Counted from the stretch's first letter, positions 34,944 to 42,976 are shown. The stretch: DNA of 64,000 nucleotides from CALBPI01 sp963922335 (GCA_963922335.1 CAWUIB010000008.1:119790-183789), one strand, 5' to 3'. Translations and numbers: made by a program. The notes: a model not told the origin generated them from the letters alone.

Positions 34944-35366
34944 ATGAATGCAGAGAATATAGGAAGGCGCCTTAAATCAGAGCGATTACGGTTAGGGCTA
35001 TCTCAGACAACGCTCGCCGAATCCGGCGACATTAAGCGCGTAACGCTTTATCAATACGAGAAGGGAGAGAGACTTCCGAGTTTGGGATTCTTGCTCAAGA
35101 GCACTACTGTAGGTTTGGATTTGGGCTTCGTCGTGTTCGGTAATCGACACCAACGAGCTGGGGAGTCAATTGACCTCACGCAATCCGAATTGGATCGGAT
35201 ACTCGCTCTCGTCGATCATTACGCCCGAGATGGCAAAGGCCGTGCACTTGCATTCGAGTATCGAAGAGAACTCACACAGCAACTGTGCGCGATGGTTGCC
35301 AGCCGTATAGAAGACTCTGTTGATTGGCCCGAGATCGAAGACATCGCCAGGGAGTTCGCAGCTTGA
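34944..35366 (+). CDS. XRE-family HTH regulator
   Basis: 140 residues. N-terminal HTH_3 domain (IGRRLKSERLRLGLSQTTLAESGDIKRVTLYQYEKGERLPSLGFLLK in family order, residues ~6-55), then a helical C-terminal region (LTQSELDRILALVDHYARDGKGRALAFEYRREL). Divergent from the gp16-like gene. Its stop overlaps the start of the next reading frame (TGATG), so the regulator and the frameshifted membrane-protein gene form one unit. Confidence 0.85.
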   Translation: MNAENIGRRLKSERLRLGLSQTTLAESGDIKRVTLYQYEKGERLPSLGFLLKSTTVGLDLGFVVFGNRHQRAGESIDLTQSELDRILALVDHYARDGKGRALAFEYRRELTQQLCAMVASRIEDSVDWPEIEDIAREFAA

Positions 35367-35978
35367 TGAAACAACGCGACCCAATTGAAACGGTGTCAGC
35401 GTTTGCCAATAGCCTGAAAGGGCCTCGCCAATGCTATTTTCTCGCCTTTGAAGGCCTCGTGACAGGTGGCCTCGTGCTGCGAAGTCGAGCGTGGCTCGCC
35501 GAACGCGCTCTCGACCGATTTACCAAAAAACCAGTTCGAGGCGAGCGGCAAAGAGTACAAGAAGCTCTATGAACGGTGGCAATCCCTGGACCAGACCGCA
35601 AGACTCGGAAAGCCGCTAACGGAAGAGATGCGCGCGGCTGTTGTTCGCCATGCTGGAGCAGGTGTTTGCGAGCCAAAAATCCGGACTTGGATAATCAACG
35701 GCCACATGGATACACAGGGACGACTGAGGCGCCAAGACAACGTTCAACACATTCTGATTGAGGGGTGGATCGGATGGGTTTGGCACACGCTCGTCGCAAT
35801 AACCAGCTTGCTGTTCCTAACTCTTACGTGGGCCCTACCTGTCACAGTTGTTATAAAGTCGGCCGTTACGATTGCTCTAGCGTTTTTCTTCTTGCTAATG
35901 AGCGCACTAATGAACTCAGTCACGATAAGCACGATCCCGCCGACCAAGGATCAAGGTGAATTGAGTTCGCTCACGTAG
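35366..35978 (+). pseudogene. membrane-protein gene split by a +1 frameshift at an A6 run
   Basis: The first frame starts at ATG 35366 (MKQRDPIETVSAFANSLKG) and stops at 35572. The second frame continues to 35978 with matching protein character (NQFEASGKEYKKLYERW ... two membrane helices at IGWVWHTLVAITSLLFLTLTW and VVIKSAVTIALAFFFLLMSAL). They join at AAAAAA (35525-35530) if one base is skipped, giving a ~200-residue protein. No ATG opens the second frame, so separate genes are less likely. The cause could be a real mutation, a programmed shift at the A run, or a sequencing error. Function unknown. Confidence 0.6.
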
Positions 35979-36074
35979 GACCCCAAGCACACCGACCAGC
36001 GCGCAATATGCCCTAGAAGGCGCCCCAAAAATCTGAAGAACGGGTGCTGTAGCGTTGATCTCTTTGTTTCAACC

Positions 36075-37898
36075 TCAGGATCCCAAATCAAAAATGCTAT
36101 TGATATGTTGGAAGAGTTTCTCAGCATTGGCGCAGACACCGTCAGGTAGATCATCAACACTCGACCAAGAATCGAATTCTTTGAGCACCTCCGTCAGAAC
36201 CTCTTTCTTCATTAACTTGCGTCCGTGCCGCTGATCCAGTGCAGCTTCAATTCGTTTTGAAATCAACGTAGAGCCATCCTCTGGTAGATCTTCTGGTTTC
36301 AGCGCGATTCCATAGGCGCGATTGACGCACTCAATGAACCACGTGTCGGGAAACAGATCTTCAATTGCGACATCCGTCTTGCCCACACCAGCAGACTTCC
36401 CAAGCATCAGTACCCTAAAGTCATGTCCTGTTTCGTCGGCGTATGCTTGAAGGTCCATTTCCTGAATCTTCTGCTTAGCTTGGTGCCCCGCTTCATCCGT
36501 ATCTAAAAGTGCGGCCGCATCCCACCGTTGCCCGATAGCGAAAGCGGCATACATCGGCACTTTGGTGGAAGTCTGGGCCGGCCACAGGTACACCTGATCG
36601 GACAGACTGGCCTTTCCACCTTTTGCCAGCAATCCCGACAACTTGGTAAGGATTAGCGCATCGGTTCCACCCTCAACGATAAGGACTTTTCGGTTTCCAA
36701 GCATTCCGGAGAGGTCTGGAGTGAGGCCAAGTGCGCTTTCGATGACCGCCATCGGCGCTGATTGGCTGCTTACCACACCATGCTGGACCCGCAGATGATG
36801 GTCCCGATCAGTCTCCACGATACGCACTCGTTCCGGGTTTGCCTGATCAACCATTGAAGCTAAATGAGTGGTGTAGAGGATCGAATTGGTCTCGGACAGA
36901 TTGTCGAAGACGCGCAATAGGTCACGCTGTCCGCTGTAGTGGAGATGTATGCCTGGCTCTTCAAGAAGAAGCGTACAGTCTTCGAAATCGCCTTCGGAAG
37001 CATGAGTGAATTTCCAAGCGAAAGAAACGTACCACCGAAAACCCGTTGATCGCCGATTCAAGCGCACAGGGAAACCGATCGCCTCGTCTTCAGCAAAGAT
37101 GTTCATTGTGGGGCCGTCGACATCAATGTCGAATTTCACCTTTTTCTGCTTCCACAATTTCTGGAACTGCTTGGTGAGGTACGCAGATGCCGCACGCTTG
37201 TCAAATTGGCGAAGCGTACGGCCTTCGGCGCTCTCGCCCTTTTCTACAAAGTCATCCAGATCGATCTCAGCAAGATCCAGAACAACCAGGACAGTCTGAT
37301 CATCCATGGATAGTTGTTGACGATCACCACCAGCCCGATCGAGCCTCGCCTTTAATTGGTTCAGCTCAACCTGTGCTCCCGAAAACTCATAATCTTGAAT
37401 TAACACAAACCGAGGGATGTTCTCGGCAGCCCACTCCGAAATCTTTTTGCTCGACAAGCCGAGCTCGTCTTCTATCGAATTTCCGTCTACGTCGGTCAAC
37501 TTGAAGGCTGTGATGTATCCGTAGTTCCTCCAAGCAAAAATCCGCACACCCTCAGGAGGCTCCGGTTGCTCAACTTCGACTTCATTGCCTTCCGAGTCAT
37601 GTCGCGTCTCAAGCGCATATGCGACGAGATCAGCTGCTTCGCCCTCATCGAAGACAAAGTACGCCGCCGCGACACGCTTCCCCTTTGAGTCCCTCTTTCC
37701 TTTCCAGTCATCAACTGGCCAGTCTTCGTCGGGGTTGTATCGAGAATCAACGTACGAATGCAGGCAGTAAAGCGCCTCAAAAAGATTACTCTTACCCGCT
37801 TCATTTTGCCCAACGATCGCAGTCACGTTCTGAACTTGGATCCAGTCGGAATCCAAGATATTCCTATAGTTCGTAATTCTGAATTTCTCTAAACGCAT
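36075..37898 (-). CDS. OLD-family ATP-dependent nuclease (AAA ATPase plus TOPRIM), cargo
   Basis: 607 residues. The SMC-like ATPase N-terminus begins MRLEKFRITNYRNI with Walker A GQNEAGKSNLFEAL (~30-43). Signature/Walker B-type residues are in LLLEEPGIHLH (~330), then TTHLASMVDQ. The C-terminal TOPRIM domain has KVLIVEGGTDALIL (Glu), AALLDTDEAG (DxD) and a Lys-rich loop. OLD nucleases cut invading DNA; GajA of Gabija and class 1/2 OLDs share this layout. No GajB-like helicase is adjacent, so it is best called a stand-alone OLD. AAGGAA precedes the ATG. It occupies the right-end cargo slot. Confidence 0.88.
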   Translation of the reverse strand: MRLEKFRITNYRNILDSDWIQVQNVTAIVGQNEAGKSNLFEALYCLHSYVDSRYNPDEDWPVDDWKGKRDSKGKRVAAAYFVFDEGEAADLVAYALETRHDSEGNEVEVEQPEPPEGVRIFAWRNYGYITAFKLTDVDGNSIEDELGLSSKKISEWAAENIPRFVLIQDYEFSGAQVELNQLKARLDRAGGDRQQLSMDDQTVLVVLDLAEIDLDDFVEKGESAEGRTLRQFDKRAASAYLTKQFQKLWKQKKVKFDIDVDGPTMNIFAEDEAIGFPVRLNRRSTGFRWYVSFAWKFTHASEGDFEDCTLLLEEPGIHLHYSGQRDLLRVFDNLSETNSILYTTHLASMVDQANPERVRIVETDRDHHLRVQHGVVSSQSAPMAVIESALGLTPDLSGMLGNRKVLIVEGGTDALILTKLSGLLAKGGKASLSDQVYLWPAQTSTKVPMYAAFAIGQRWDAAALLDTDEAGHQAKQKIQEMDLQAYADETGHDFRVLMLGKSAGVGKTDVAIEDLFPDTWFIECVNRAYGIALKPEDLPEDGSTLISKRIEAALDQRHGRKLMKKEVLTEVLKEFDSWSSVDDLPDGVCANAEKLFQHINSIFDLGS

Positions 37899-37949
37899 AT
37901 GTGTTCCTTCACTTCGGGTAAATCACTGTTACTGCAGACCGTCCTCATC

Positions 37950-37996
37950 AAAAAAAGGGGCTGATGCATTCGCCTCGCAGCGAAAACGTCAGCCCC
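37950..37996 (-). terminator. rho-independent terminator near the right end
   Basis: GGGGCTGA (37957-37964) pairs perfectly with TCAGCCCC (37989-37996); on the minus strand it is followed by a T7 run (A run at 37950-37956). It faces leftward transcription arriving from nrdJab through the element's right end and lies just upstream of the OLD gene, so it would insulate the cargo from host read-through and act as a replacement nrdJab terminator. Confidence 0.75.
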
Positions 37997-38033
37997 GTAA
38001 GATCGAACTAGATTCGAAATTCAGCCCATTTGG

Positions 38034-38170
38034 TCCAAAATTCGCCTAATAGACTTCCAGCATCAGATCAATAAGTGCAACCTACGTGACGATGTGACTG
38101 CAATCGCAACTTATGGGGTCCAAAATCGCAGCTTATGGGGTCCAAATCGCAACTTATGCGCAAACCCACA
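38034..38170 (-). repeat. transposon right end with regularly spaced TnsB-type sites
   Basis: Three sites of the form AATCGCARCTTATG at 38102-38115, 38124-38137 and 38145-38158, about 21 bp apart, plus a degenerate copy near 38034-38050 (CCAAAATTCGCCTAATAG). They are inverted relative to the left-end sites and end in AACCCACA (38163-38170). The close, regular packing contrasts with the dispersed left end, as in Tn7. Confidence 0.88.
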
Positions 38171-38175
38171 GCTGC
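38171..38175. repeat. target-site duplication, right copy
   Basis: GCTGC next to the right terminus, the same as 16900-16904. It lies seven bases from the nrdJb stop codon (TCA at 38183-38185, minus strand). Confidence 0.9.
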
Positions 38176-38182
38176 TATCCGA

Positions 38183-38905
38183 TCATCCGCACTTCGAATC
38201 GCCGCAGGCGAGACACGTCATGCAACCGTCCATCATGACAACGGCCGCCGTGTTGCACTTGGTGCATAGGCTCGCGCCTGCCGGATACTGACCTTCACCC
38301 ACCGGCTCGGTGGCCGGCTCGTTGTCGATCAGACTCTGCTGGGCCTGCAGTGCGTTGTACTCCTCGCGCTTCTGGCGAATGAGTTCTTGCTGTGCTTCAT
38401 CCGGACCCACGCTGCGGAGCATGCCGATCGCGATCAGATGCTTCTCAACGATGTGGCCGAGTTCAGCGATGATCGACGGCATAAACTTGCCACCGGGTTG
38501 CCAATAGCCACCGCGCGGATCGAACACCGCCTTCAGCTCATCGACCAGGAACGTGACGTCACCACCCTTGCGGAATACCGCAGAGATGATGCGCGTTAAC
38601 GCAACGATCCACTGGTAGTGATCGAGGTTCTTCGAGTTAATGAAGATTTCGAACGGGCGACGATGCTCGTGCTCGGTGCCTTCATTCAGGATGATGTCAT
38701 TGATCGTGACGTACATCGCATGATCGGAAACCGGCGTCTTGACCTTGTAGGTCGAGCCCACCAGCATTTCCGGACGCTCGACCTGCTCGGTCATGCGAAT
38801 CACTTTAGCGGTCGGTTTTTCGACTACCGGTGCTTTCGCTTCCTCAGCAGCGGCCTCTTCCTGCTTCTTAACCGAGAAGCCAACGATTTTCTTCTCAATT
38901 TTCAT
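38183..38905 (-). CDS. nrdJb: class II ribonucleotide reductase small chain NrdJb
   Basis: 240 residues. A basic/Ala-Glu N-terminal linker, a TSCPD-type domain (~50-165, with YVTINDIILNEG and HYQWIVALTRIISAVFRKGGD), and a C-terminal zinc-ribbon-like tail with paired Cys (CTKCNTAA ... CMTCLACGDSKCG) that serves in re-reduction of the catalytic subunit. In pseudomonads this part of the B12-dependent enzyme is a separate gene after nrdJa, as here. Its ATG overlaps the nrdJa stop (TAATG). The Tn7-like element starts 12 bp after its stop, so the conserved Cys-rich 3' end is the likely recognised DNA. Confidence 0.88.
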   Translation of the reverse strand: MKIEKKIVGFSVKKQEEAAAEEAKAPVVEKPTAKVIRMTEQVERPEMLVGSTYKVKTPVSDHAMYVTINDIILNEGTEHEHRRPFEIFINSKNLDHYQWIVALTRIISAVFRKGGDVTFLVDELKAVFDPRGGYWQPGGKFMPSIIAELGHIVEKHLIAIGMLRSVGPDEAQQELIRQKREEYNALQAQQSLIDNEPATEPVGEGQYPAGASLCTKCNTAAVVMMDGCMTCLACGDSKCG

Positions 38906-41079
38906 TAGAACTTTCCGTAGTAGCCTTCTTTCATCGCATCGAAGAGGTTCGCAGCGGTGTGCATTTCACCGTCGTACTCGATCTCTTCGTCCCCACGCAC
39001 TTCCACCGTCGATCCGTCTTCCAGTTCGAAGACATAGGTGGTGTCTTTGAGGTCCTGCTCTTTCACCAATACACCCTGGAATGCCTCCGGGTTGAAACGG
39101 AATGTCGTACATCCCTTCAAACCTTTGTCGTAGGCATACAGGTAGATGTCCTTGAAGTCCTCGTACGGGTAATCCGTCGGCACGTTCGCCGTCTTCGAAA
39201 TCGAGGAATCCACCCACTTCTGCGCAGCGGCCTGGATGTCCACGTGCTGCTGCGGCGTGATGTCATCGGCCGTAATAAAGTATTCCGGCAGTGCTGCATC
39301 AGCATCCTCAGCAAATGGCATCGCCTGCGGGTTTACGAGTGCACGGTAAGCGAGCAACTCGAACGAGAACACATCAACCTTCTCTTTGGTCTTTTTGCCT
39401 TCGCGAATCACGTTGCGGAAGTAGTGATGCGCGAAGCTCGGCTCGATACCGTTCGACGCATTGTTCGCAAGCGACAGCGAAATCGTGCCGGTCGGTGCAA
39501 TCGAGGTGTGGTGCGTGAAACGGGCACCCTCTTCGGCCAATTCGGCGACCAGCTCAGGCGCAACTTCCGCGACCCGCTGCATGTAGCGGCTGTAGCGCGC
39601 ATGAAGCAGACGCCCAGGTACGCGATCGCCGATCTGGTAGCCATCCGCCACCATTTCAGGGCGCTTGCGCAGCATTTCCGGGGTAACTTCAAAGTCTTCG
39701 GTCATGATCGGCGCTGGACCCTTCTCGCGCGACAGCTCGAGTGCGGTCTCCCATCCAGCCAGCGCCATCTCGCGTGCCACTTTCTCGGTGAACTCGACAG
39801 CGTCGTTCTCGCCATACTTCATCTGCAGCATGGTGATCGTGGAGCCAAGGCCGAGGAAGCCCATGCCGTGACGACGCTTGCGCGTGATCTCATTACGCTG
39901 CTGTGGCAGCGGCAGACCATTGATTTCGACGACGTTGTCGAGCATCCGCGTGAAGACCTTCACGACCTCACGGAAACCCTGCCAATCGAATTCAGCGCCA
40001 TCTTCGAACGGGTTCACAACGAAACGCGTCAGGTTCACAGAACCCAGAAGGCAAGAGCCGTAAGGCGGCAGCGGTTGCTCACCACACGGGTTGGTCGCGC
40101 GGATGTTCTCGCACCACCAGTTGTTGTTCATTTCATTGACCGCGTCGATCAGAACAAAGCCCGGCTCAGCGAAATCGTAGGTGGAGGACATGATCATGTC
40201 CCACAGGCGACGCGCCGGCAGCGTCTTGTAGATCTTGCAAGCGACGAGGCCCTGCTCGTCTTTGACGAAGTCGCCCTCACCCGGCCACTCACGCCATACG
40301 TACTCGGCATCTGACCCTGAGCGCACGAGTTCGACGTCGATACCGTCCTGCTCGAGCTCCTTCGCGGTTACAGGAAACGCCAGCGCCCACTCGTCATCGT
40401 TCTTCACCGCCTTCATGAAGGCGTCGGTGATCAGTAGCGACAGGTTGAACTGACGCAGACGACCGTCTTCGCGTTTCGCCCGAATGAACTCAGGTGCATC
40501 AGGGTGGCCCACATCGAAGGTGCCCATCTGAGCGCCGCGGCGGCCGCCTGCTGACGAAACGGTGAAGCACATGCGGTCATAGATATCCATGAACGAGAGC
40601 GGTCCGGACGTGTAGGCGCCCGCGCCCGACACATATGCACCTTTCGGTCGCAAGGTCGAGAATTCATAACCGATGCCACAGCCCGCTTTCAGCGTCAGAC
40701 CGGCTTCATGGACTTTGTTCAGGATGTTGTCCATGGAGTCTGCGATAGTGCCGGACACCGTGCAGTTGATCGTTGACGTGGCCGGCTTGTGCGCCTGCGC
40801 ACCAGCGTTAGACGTGATTCGGCCTGCGGGGATTGCTCCCGAGCGCAGCGCCCACAGAAAACGCTCGTACCAGTGCTCGGCGTCTTTCTCGACGTCGGCA
40901 AGTGCACGTGCAACACGCTGGAAGGTGTTGTCGACGGTAGCGTCGATAACGTCTCCAGATTTGGATGTCAGGCGATATTTCGTCTCCCAGATGTCCCGAG
41001 ACGTGTCCTGAAGCGGAATTTCCTTAACGCTTGTCACTGCTGCCAATTCCGTCGACCCAGCGTCCGTAGCGATACTCAT
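38905..41079 (-). CDS. nrdJa: adenosylcobalamin-dependent ribonucleotide reductase, catalytic chain NrdJa
   Basis: 724 residues. Class II reductase: ATP/effector N-terminal region (AITDSKSGDVIDATVD in other register: LTSKSGDVIDATV), ten-stranded barrel with RITSNAGAQAHKPATSTINCTVSG (substrate Cys region), NPCGEQPLPPYGSCLLGSVNLTRF (active-site Cys and Glu), and SIAPTGTISLSLANNASNGIEPSFAHHY. It makes deoxyribonucleotides with B12 rather than O2, so it works with or without oxygen. It ends in a short C-terminal extension, the Cys tail being in NrdJb. Two NrdR-like palindromes lie upstream. Confidence 0.93.
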   Translation of the reverse strand: MSIATDAGSTELAAVTSVKEIPLQDTSRDIWETKYRLTSKSGDVIDATVDNTFQRVARALADVEKDAEHWYERFLWALRSGAIPAGRITSNAGAQAHKPATSTINCTVSGTIADSMDNILNKVHEAGLTLKAGCGIGYEFSTLRPKGAYVSGAGAYTSGPLSFMDIYDRMCFTVSSAGGRRGAQMGTFDVGHPDAPEFIRAKREDGRLRQFNLSLLITDAFMKAVKNDDEWALAFPVTAKELEQDGIDVELVRSGSDAEYVWREWPGEGDFVKDEQGLVACKIYKTLPARRLWDMIMSSTYDFAEPGFVLIDAVNEMNNNWWCENIRATNPCGEQPLPPYGSCLLGSVNLTRFVVNPFEDGAEFDWQGFREVVKVFTRMLDNVVEINGLPLPQQRNEITRKRRHGMGFLGLGSTITMLQMKYGENDAVEFTEKVAREMALAGWETALELSREKGPAPIMTEDFEVTPEMLRKRPEMVADGYQIGDRVPGRLLHARYSRYMQRVAEVAPELVAELAEEGARFTHHTSIAPTGTISLSLANNASNGIEPSFAHHYFRNVIREGKKTKEKVDVFSFELLAYRALVNPQAMPFAEDADAALPEYFITADDITPQQHVDIQAAAQKWVDSSISKTANVPTDYPYEDFKDIYLYAYDKGLKGCTTFRFNPEAFQGVLVKEQDLKDTTYVFELEDGSTVEVRGDEEIEYDGEMHTAANLFDAMKEGYYGKF

Positions 41080-41254
41080 TGGTTATACAACCCCCTCAAA
41101 AAAATGGGTCACGGTGGTGTTCTCGCGGAAGACCGACCATGTCCGTTCTGTGATGTCGAAGCCATCACCCCCAAAACCAAAGCTTTGAGGCAACAGTTTC
41201 CCTGGCTGGTCCCGCTCTGGCTGGACTGGCCGTTACCTTTTTTTGCTTCTCTGG

Positions 41255-41270
41255 ACACAAGATGTTGTGT
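41255..41270. promoter_or_regulatory. candidate NrdR box 1
   Basis: ACACAAGATGTTGTGT, a perfect 6-bp inverted repeat (ACACAA/TTGTGT). Its minus-strand reading ACACAACATCTTGTGT resembles NrdR boxes. It is about 175 bp upstream of nrdJa. Confidence 0.5.
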
Positions 41271-41432
41271 CGCAGGTCCATAAGATTATGCCCGCGCCGA
41301 GCTGCTGTCAAGAAAAAATAACCGTACCGCAAATGGTCGAATTTTTATTAAAAACAATAAGTTACTTTGTTTCAAAAAATACTGTCCAAGATTATTCTCG
41401 ATTTTTTTGTGTCGGTGACATAACGCAAGAGG

Positions 41433-41447
41433 CACTATATCTTGTGT
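41433..41447. promoter_or_regulatory. candidate NrdR box 2
   Basis: CACTATATCTTGTGT closely fits the NrdR consensus (ACWWTATATWGTGT-like) and shares ATCTTGTGT with box 1. The spacing of ~177 bp between the boxes is larger than the usual tandem arrangement, so only one may be used by nrdJ. Confidence 0.45.
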
Positions 41448-41644
41448 TTGCTAATGAAGGTCTTTCAAGTAATTGAACTGCCTTGAAAAGCTGCCACTTG
41501 CACCCTACTCATTTCGCTGAGACTGCGAACTAGCGGCCATTCTTTCTGTCTGAATCGCTGGCACCTGTGGTCAGCAGGTGCGAGGATGGACGTGGCGGAT
41601 AGTTCGCGGCCGTCGATTGAACTTCCAGAATAGGTATATCAAGC

Positions 41645-42976
41645 ATGAAACACCTTGTTTTTTCAGCCGCTTTGCTGTTGCTCTCAGCACTTCCCGGCCA
41701 CGCTGCACTGCCGGCGTCGGTCGATGGCCAGACACTTCCCAGTCTCGCTCCGATCGTGGATGAAGTATCGGATGCGGTCGTGAACATTCAAGTGCGTGGT
41801 CAGGTCCGCTCTCGCGGCCAAGGCGACCCCTTCCGCGAGTTTTTTGGCATGCCTTCGGAGCCGCGCCCACGCGAAATGCGCTCCGCGGGGTCCGGGGTCG
41901 TGGTCGATGCGGCCAACGGCTACATCCTGACCAACGAACATGTCATCGCCAACGCCGATGAAATCGAGGTCACATTGCAAGACGGCCGTAGCTTTAGCGC
42001 AGAGGTCGTCGGCAAAGATGCGGGCACCGATATCGCGGTATTGAAAGCTGATGTCAGCGGGCTCGTGGAAATCCGAATCGGCAATTCAGACTCGGCGCGT
42101 GTTGGCGATTTCGTGATCGCTATCGGCAACCCGTTCGGCCTCAGCCACACCGTCACCTCCGGCATTGTCAGCGCACTCGGTCGCTATGGCATTGGCGATG
42201 GTTACGAAGACTTCATTCAGACCGACGCGTCGATCAACCCGGGTAACTCGGGCGGTGCGCTTGTGAATCTTTCGGGCGAGCTGGTGGGTATTAATTCCGC
42301 AATCATCTCGCGCAGCGGTGGCAACGTCGGCATCGGTTTCGCGATTCCTTCGAACATGGCCAAGAGCATCATGAGCCAGATCCTGGAATTCGGCGACGTG
42401 CGTCGCGGTCTGCTCGGTGTGCGCATCGACACAGTTGGGCCTGACGAAGCTGAGATGCTCGGATTGACGAACATTACGGGCGCACTGGTTGTAGACGTCT
42501 CACCGGGATCGGCGGCTGAGCGTGCCGGCATCGAAGTGAACGACATCATTACGGCGATCAACGGCAACAAGGTAGACAGCGCTGCGGACCTTAGAAACAC
42601 GATCGGACTGCTGCGCAGCGGAGAGCAAATCTCTGTGACCGCGGTGCGCGAGGGAAGCGCAAAAGAGCTGTCTGCAACGCTTGATGATCAGAATGGCGGC
42701 GCTGTTGCCGACGCATCAGAATTGCACCCTGGCCTCGACGGTGCAGAGCTCGCCAATGCACAAGGACGGCCAGGTGTCGTCGTCAGCAGCGTAGAGCCGA
42801 ACTCGCGCGCGCAACTCAGCGGTTTGCGCGCTGGGGATTTGATCATTGCGGTGAATCGCCGATCGGTGGATGACCTTGACGAACTGCTAAACCTGGCTGA
42901 AGCCAATTCGAGCAGCCGGATCTTCGTCGAGATCGAGCGTGACGGTCGACGTCGACTGTTGTCGTTACGCGGTTGA
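41645..42976 (+). CDS. periplasmic serine protease HtrA/DegQ family
   Basis: 443 residues. Signal peptide MKHLVFSAALLLLSALPGHA; trypsin-like domain with catalytic His (LTNEHVIANAD), Asp (GTDIAVLKAD) and Ser (NPGNSGGALVN); two PDZ domains (~270-345 with GALVVDVSPGSAAERAGIEVNDIITAINGN in order, and ~370-440 with VVVSSVEPNSRAQLSGLRAGDL). It degrades or refolds misfolded envelope proteins. Length and the two PDZs fit DegP/DegQ. A terminator hairpin follows 26 bp after the stop, inside the next gene's start. Confidence 0.92.
   Translation: MKHLVFSAALLLLSALPGHAALPASVDGQTLPSLAPIVDEVSDAVVNIQVRGQVRSRGQGDPFREFFGMPSEPRPREMRSAGSGVVVDAANGYILTNEHVIANADEIEVTLQDGRSFSAEVVGKDAGTDIAVLKADVSGLVEIRIGNSDSARVGDFVIAIGNPFGLSHTVTSGIVSALGRYGIGDGYEDFIQTDASINPGNSGGALVNLSGELVGINSAIISRSGGNVGIGFAIPSNMAKSIMSQILEFGDVRRGLLGVRIDTVGPDEAEMLGLTNITGALVVDVSPGSAAERAGIEVNDIITAINGNKVDSAADLRNTIGLLRSGEQISVTAVREGSAKELSATLDDQNGGAVADASELHPGLDGAELANAQGRPGVVVSSVEPNSRAQLSGLRAGDLIIAVNRRSVDDLDELLNLAEANSSSRIFVEIERDGRRRLLSLRG

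Larger units (their letters stand above)
16905..38170. mobile_element. complete Tn7-like transposon (21.3 kb) inserted downstream of nrdJb
   Basis: Left end TGTGGGTTGGACCATAAGCT and right end (minus strand) TGTGGGTTTGCGCATAAGTT share TGTGGGTT and CATAAGYTG. Both are flanked by GCTGC. Inside are tnsA-tnsB-tnsC-tniQ (34350 to 28149, minus strand), so the element carries a cut-and-paste TnsA/TnsB transposase, an AAA regulator and a target selector; no tnsE is seen. The right end is next to the 3' end of nrdJb (12 bp past the stop), as Tn7's right end is next to glmS. Cargo: DUF6610-like/membrane pair, secreted unknown, RHS toxin-immunity pair, regulators and an OLD nuclease. Both ends, the duplication and all four transposition genes look intact apart from normal overlaps, so it may be active. 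Confidence 0.93.
41080..41644. other. intergenic region between divergent nrdJa and htrA-type gene
   Basis: 565 bp with no convincing gene. The part nearest nrdJa (41080-41300) has the first NrdR-like box; the part at 41310-41460 is very AT-rich (promoter-like) and has the second. No GCCACTG-type cobalamin riboswitch core was found. Confidence 0.5.

Noticed and set aside
28149..35366. Mu-like prophage
   Set aside because: gp16-like regulator and DDE transposase suggested Mu, but TnsA, TnsC and TniQ, TGTGGGTT ends and no virion genes show a Tn7-like element.
36075..37898. Gabija system
   Set aside because: Only the GajA-like OLD protein is present; no UvrD-type helicase adjacent.
16905..38170. 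CRISPR-associated transposon
   Set aside because: No repeat-spacer array and no Cas8/7/6/5 or Cas12k-like protein inside the element.
38959..40314. 451-codon open frame on the plus strand
   Set aside because: Antisense to nrdJa, which has clear family motifs; composition is Arg/His-rich shadow.
41080..41330. Cobalamin riboswitch upstream of nrdJa
   Set aside because: No GCCACTG-type core or matching helices found by eye.
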